Source: an uncultured Eubacterium sp. (GTDB taxonomy: Bacteria; Bacillota; Clostridia; Oscillospirales; Acutalibacteraceae). From it: 64,000 nucleotides of DNA. Position numbers and translations under genes: made by a program. The notes beneath the pieces were generated by a model. It was not told the DNA's origin and searched no databases. It saw only the letters and a program-made list of their open reading frames with translations. Below, one piece after another: positions 61,165-64,000 of this stretch (its first letter is position 1; every line of letters starts with the position of its first letter). The stretch spans positions 135,378 to 199,377 of the forward strand of contig UQCC01000002.1 in assembly GCA_900539325.1 (NCBI GenBank), written 5' to 3'.

Positions 61165-62079
61165 ATGAAAAAAGCTTTATCCGTTTTATTATCATTGATT
61201 TTAGCAATCGGTATGTTCGGCGGAATTTCCTCAACGGCGTATGCCAAAGATTCGATAACCGTCAAGTATGAACAAACCGAAGCTCGCAAGATGTTAAATC
61301 GTATTAATCAGTTCAGAACAGCAGGTTCGTGGTGCTGGAATGAATCAAACACAAAAAAGGTGAAATATCCGGCAGTAAAAGCACTTGTTTACGACTATGA
61401 TTTGGAAAGATCGGCTATGATTCGTGCGGCTGAAATCAGCAGATTGTACGAGCACACCCGTCCAAACGGCGAAGGACCGGAAACCGTACTTTCAGGCTAC
61501 GGTACTTGCGGTGAAAACATTGCTTACACAGAGGGCTATGAATTGAGTGAAGACTTTGTTTTCGGACTCTGGAAAGAGGATAACGAGGACTATAACGGTC
61601 AAGGTCACAGAAGAAATATGCTCAACGGCAATTTCGGTGCTATCGGTATTGCTTGCTGTTATGTTGACGGCAAATATTATTGGGTGCAGGAATTCCGTGA
61701 TTATGTTGTTGACACAAACAAGACAGCGGCAAACAACAGCAACAGCAGCGTTGTGGTTGACGGCACTGCAAAGCCGAGCCTTGCAGGTGTAAAAATCAAT
61801 GCCCCAAAACCGCCGACAATCAATGTTACTTCTCCAAAGAAAAAGGCTGTCAAAATCAGTTGGAATTCACAGCCGAACATCAAAAGCTATCAGCTTCAAT
61901 ATTCATACAACAAAAAGTTCAAAAACAAAAAGACGCATAATGTTGCCGAACGCTATGGCTCGTTCACAATCAACGGCTTGAAATCCAAGAAAAAGGTTTA
62001 TGTCCGTGTCCGTGCAAAGAATAAGTCAACAGGCAAATTCACAAAATGGTCAAAGGTTAAAACCGTAAAAATTAAATAA
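61165..62079 (+). CDS. Secreted CAP (SCP/PR-1) domain protein with C-terminal Fn3
   Basis: A 304-residue exported protein. The signal peptide is residues 1-27 (MKKALSVLLSLILAIGMFGG...TAYA). The CAP domain spans about 40-180, with RMLNRINQFR-like N-helix, EHTRPNGE (about 93-100), GENIAYTEG and GHRRNMLNGNFGAIGIACCY (about 147-166). A Ser/Asn linker and an Fn3 domain (about 215-304, very Lys-rich) follow. ATG 61165 is chosen for AAGGAGG just upstream. CAP proteins lack a common activity; a surface or secreted role is inferred. Confidence 0.9.
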   Translation: MKKALSVLLSLILAIGMFGGISSTAYAKDSITVKYEQTEARKMLNRINQFRTAGSWCWNESNTKKVKYPAVKALVYDYDLERSAMIRAAEISRLYEHTRPNGEGPETVLSGYGTCGENIAYTEGYELSEDFVFGLWKEDNEDYNGQGHRRNMLNGNFGAIGIACCYVDGKYYWVQEFRDYVVDTNKTAANNSNSSVVVDGTAKPSLAGVKINAPKPPTINVTSPKKKAVKISWNSQPNIKSYQLQYSYNKKFKNKKTHNVAERYGSFTINGLKSKKKVYVRVRAKNKSTGKFTKWSKVKTVKIK

Positions 62080-62093
62080 ATAATTTTACCTAT

Positions 62094-62231
62094 CTGCCTC
62101 CTCTTTTTAAGGGGAGGTGGATTTTTTGCGTAGCAAAAAAGACGGAGGGATATATTTTGATTCCTTTTAACCCCTCAGTCTGCATACAAGATGCAGACAG
62201 CTCCCCTTGATAACATAACAAGGGGAGCCTG
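62094..62231. repeat. MITE-like palindromic repeat downstream of the CAP gene
   Basis: A composite of CTGCCTCCTC...GGGGAGGTGG (62094-62120), TTTTTTGCGTAGCAAAAAA (62122-62140), GACGGAGGG, GTCTGCATACAAGATGCAGAC (62179-62199) and CTCCCCTTG...CAAGGGGAGCC (62201-62229). CTCC-rich ends and GACGGAG match part of the repeat at 52624. No ORF is inside. It likely terminates transcription from both sides. Confidence 0.75.
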
Positions 62232-62249
62232 GTGTGTCGAAAAAGTATT

Positions 62250-62555
62250 TTATTTTATGAGTTCGAGCACATCCTCTTTTTCGATGTAGCCGATTGATTG
62301 ATTGATCTGCTCGCCGTTTTCAAACACGATAAGGTTCGGAATAGTCATAATTCCGAATTGAAGTGCAACATCTCTTGCCTCGTCGCAGTTGACCTTGCAA
62401 AATTTTACATCGTCAACTTCTTCCGAAACTTCCTCTATAATCGGTCCGAGCATCATACACGGTCCGCACCATTCTGCCCAAAAATCAACAAGCACCTTGC
62501 CTTTGTAATTGAGCACCTCTTCATCAAAATTTTCTGCCGTTACATTAACAGTCAT
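62250..62555 (-). CDS. trxA: Thioredoxin
   Basis: A 101-residue thioredoxin with active site FWAEWCGPCMMLGPII (about 25-40) and cis-Pro in MTIPNLIVF (about 71-79). ATG 62555 is chosen because GGAGGG lies 7-12 nt upstream; an ORF extension to 62630 overlaps the upstream gene. It follows the 80-residue gene by 11 bp, so the two are one unit. Confidence 0.95.
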   Translation of the reverse strand: MTVNVTAENFDEEVLNYKGKVLVDFWAEWCGPCMMLGPIIEEVSEEVDDVKFCKVNCDEARDVALQFGIMTIPNLIVFENGEQINQSIGYIEKEDVLELIK

Positions 62556-62566
62556 AACTATCCCTC

Positions 62567-62809
62567 CTATTGTTTGTTTTGTCCTGCAAGTGATGTGAGC
62601 ATGGCAAGGAATTCCTTGTCCTCCTCGCACACTCTGAAATTTGTGCGTATTTTGTTACCGTCCGGGGTTGTAACAGATAGTTCAAGCACTGCGCCTGTGT
62701 CTATTCTGCTCCCTGCATCTTTAAAAAACATTGCAAGCTTCGGGTGGCGAGAGTTGAAACCCTCCGCCTTTTCCTTGATTTGAAGCAATGCCATCGGATT
62801 AAATGCCAT
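62567..62809 (-). CDS. Conserved-looking 80-residue protein upstream of trxA, unknown
   Basis: An 80-residue soluble protein (MAFNPMALLQIKEKAEGFNS...). It has one Cys (VCEEDKEF) and no recognised domain. It starts the trxA unit, with a promoter near 62901-62929 and a stable hairpin in its leader. No typical ribosome site precedes the ATG. The ORF is intact and its position with trxA supports a real gene. Confidence 0.7.
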   Translation of the reverse strand: MAFNPMALLQIKEKAEGFNSRHPKLAMFFKDAGSRIDTGAVLELSVTTPDGNKIRTNFRVCEEDKEFLAMLTSLAGQNKQ

Positions 62810-62824
62810 ATTGTTTGGATTGCA

Positions 62825-62868
62825 TCGGCTGTATTTGCAGGGGAAGTACCATCTTCCCGCAAAGCCGA
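62825..62868 (-). promoter_or_regulatory. Leader hairpin before the trxA unit
   Basis: On the minus strand TCGGCTTTGCGGGAAG pairs with CTTCCCCTGCAA..AGCCGA across an ATGGTA loop. The outer TCGGCT/AGCCGA and inner GGGAAG/CTTCCC stems are perfect. No T-run follows it. Confidence 0.6.
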
Positions 62869-62900
62869 AAAAGCAATTTTCCTTTCTGTATTCTACCTTT

Positions 62901-62929
62901 ACTCTAATTCAAAAGTCGAATAATGTCAA
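62901..62929 (-). promoter_or_regulatory. Promoter of the trxA unit
   Basis: Minus strand TTGACA (62924-62929), a 17-bp spacer and TAGAGT (62901-62906). Confidence 0.6.
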
Positions 62930-62951
62930 GAAAAAGAAAATGAATTTTGTT

Positions 62952-63911
62952 TTAATAATCCAAATCAAGCTCACTTATGATGTCTTTGAGCATTTCGGCA
63001 GATTTTTTAACCGCCGTTTCCTCTTCTGCATTGAGGGATACCTTTACATTTTTTTCAACGCCGTTTTCGCCCACAACGGCAGGCATACTCAGTGCAACAT
63101 TTGATATTCCGTGTTGCCCCGTCTGTATGCACGATACGGGCAAAATCGATTTTTGGTCAAGCACCACCGCCTCGCATATGCGTCTTACACTCATCGCAAT
63201 GCCGTAGTAGGTGGCGTTTTTCTTTTTGATGATTTCGTACGCCGAATTCTTTACATCTTCGGCAATTTCTTTCATTTTGTCTGCGTGGCAGATGTTGCCG
63301 CAGTTGTCGGCACAAAATTGTTTCAGCGGAATACCCGATACATTTGCACTGCTGAATGCCGCAATTTCGCTGTCGCCGTGTTCGCCCAAAATAAATGCGT
63401 GCACGCTTCTCGAATCAACTCCGAGGTGTTCGCCGAGCAGATATTTAAGCCTTGCCGTGTCAAGCACCGTGCCGGAGCCGAACACTCTGTTTGACGGCAA
63501 ACCCGACAATTTAAGTGCCGTGTATGTCAAAATATCCACGGGGTTTGATACTATCAGCAGTATGCCTTTGAAGTTTCGCCCTGCGATTTGCGGAATGATT
63601 GATTTGTAAATGCCCACATTTCTGTGCACCAAATCAAGTCTGGTTTCGCCTTCTTTTTGCCCCGTTCCTGCCGTTATGATAACGATTGATGCGTCGCTTA
63701 TATCGTCGTATGTGCCTGCGTAAATCTGCATAGGCTTTGAAAAAGGCAGACCGTGGCTGATGTCGAGTGCCTCGCCCTCGGCTCTGTCTGTGTTTGCGTC
63801 AAGCAAAACAATTTCGCTGAAAAGTCCGCTTTCCATAAGTGCAAACGCACACGCACTGCCCACAAAGCCGCAACCGATTATCGCAACTTTTCTTGCGTTA
63901 GAATTTGTCAT
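62952..63911 (-). CDS. ldh: L-lactate dehydrogenase
   Basis: NAD-dependent reduction of pyruvate to lactate. 319 residues: Rossmann start VAIIGCGFVGSACAFALMES (about 9-28), the RLDLVHRNV segment (about 91-99), SNPVDILTY and GTVLDTARLKYLL, and the catalytic His in ILGEHGDSE (about 174-182). The substrate loop TGQKEGETRLDL carries Gln where lactate dehydrogenases do, and Arg is absent as expected versus malate dehydrogenase. Confidence 0.93.
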   Translation of the reverse strand: MTNSNARKVAIIGCGFVGSACAFALMESGLFSEIVLLDANTDRAEGEALDISHGLPFSKPMQIYAGTYDDISDASIVIITAGTGQKEGETRLDLVHRNVGIYKSIIPQIAGRNFKGILLIVSNPVDILTYTALKLSGLPSNRVFGSGTVLDTARLKYLLGEHLGVDSRSVHAFILGEHGDSEIAAFSSANVSGIPLKQFCADNCGNICHADKMKEIAEDVKNSAYEIIKKKNATYYGIAMSVRRICEAVVLDQKSILPVSCIQTGQHGISNVALSMPAVVGENGVEKNVKVSLNAEEETAVKKSAEMLKDIISELDLDY

Positions 63912-63927
63912 ATTGTCACCCTCTTAC

Positions 63928-64000
63928 CAGACTGTCGATAAAGCCCCTGAACCACGCCAATAAAATAAACTAACCGCTTAATGCCTCCCTTGTGTAAAGG
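63928..64000 (+). repeat. Dispersed intergenic repeat, copy C (runs off window)
   Basis: CAGACTGTCGATAAAGCCCC and then the ACGCC, TAAACTAACCGCTTAATGCCTCCC core match copies A and B closely. It lies 16 bp upstream of the ldh start, pointing away from it, and is cut by the window edge. Confidence 0.85.

Overview
This window is a chromosomal segment around the replication origin of a low-GC Gram-positive bacterium. Gene order (dnaA-dnaN-yaaA-recF-remB-gyrB-gyrA and rpmH-rnpA-yidD-yidC-jag-mnmE-mnmG-rsmG-noc-parA-parB), the protein sequences, a long-form PurL, a domain-swapped GH3 glucosidase and palindromic intergenic repeats all suggest a gut Clostridia member, probably Oscillospirales/Ruminococcaceae. 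The genus is not determined. No phage, IS transposase, CRISPR array or rRNA operon was seen.

Left part (1-8.5 kb, minus strand): secreted proteins (a partial leucine-rich-repeat protein and a 2182-residue Big2/FIVAR repeat protein) and a PAS-only sensor. 8.6-17.4 kb: de novo purine genes (purL, an AICAR transformylase, purA) with a CsoR-type metal sensor, a small membrane protein and a divergent pair of RimK-like ATP-grasp ligases. 17.5-22.5 kb: a ClC antiporter, a GH3 enzyme and class II aldolase. 22.5-26 kb: a folate operon (folE-P-B-K) headed by a degenerate LCP-like membrane protein.

Centre (26-37 kb): dnaA, a recognisable oriC with DnaA boxes and a DnaA-trio unwinding element, then dnaN to gyrA and a LytR-CpsA-Psr protein. 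37-40 kb: phosphatase, XRE regulator, MTA/SAH nucleosidase and VanZ-like protein. 40.3-52.6 kb: the rpmH-to-parB cluster with two parS sites, an unrecognised polytopic membrane gene between parA and parB, and serS.

Right part (52.6-64 kb): tRNA-Gly(GCC), rubrerythrin, a HAD phosphatase, a purine salvage and uptake cluster (xpt, BMP-type lipoprotein, ABC ATPase, two permeases, hpt), a secreted CAP-domain protein, a thioredoxin operon and lactate dehydrogenase. De novo purine synthesis (left) and salvage (right) flank the origin.

The most interesting items are the oriC unwinding element, the paired ATP-grasp ligases (one with an altered metal-binding motif), the membrane gene inside the parAB locus, a dispersed repeat that supplies the serS stop codon, a terminator-like hairpin overlapping the rubrerythrin ribosome-binding site, and a probably leaderless ClC mRNA. 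None of these is proven novel from sequence alone.
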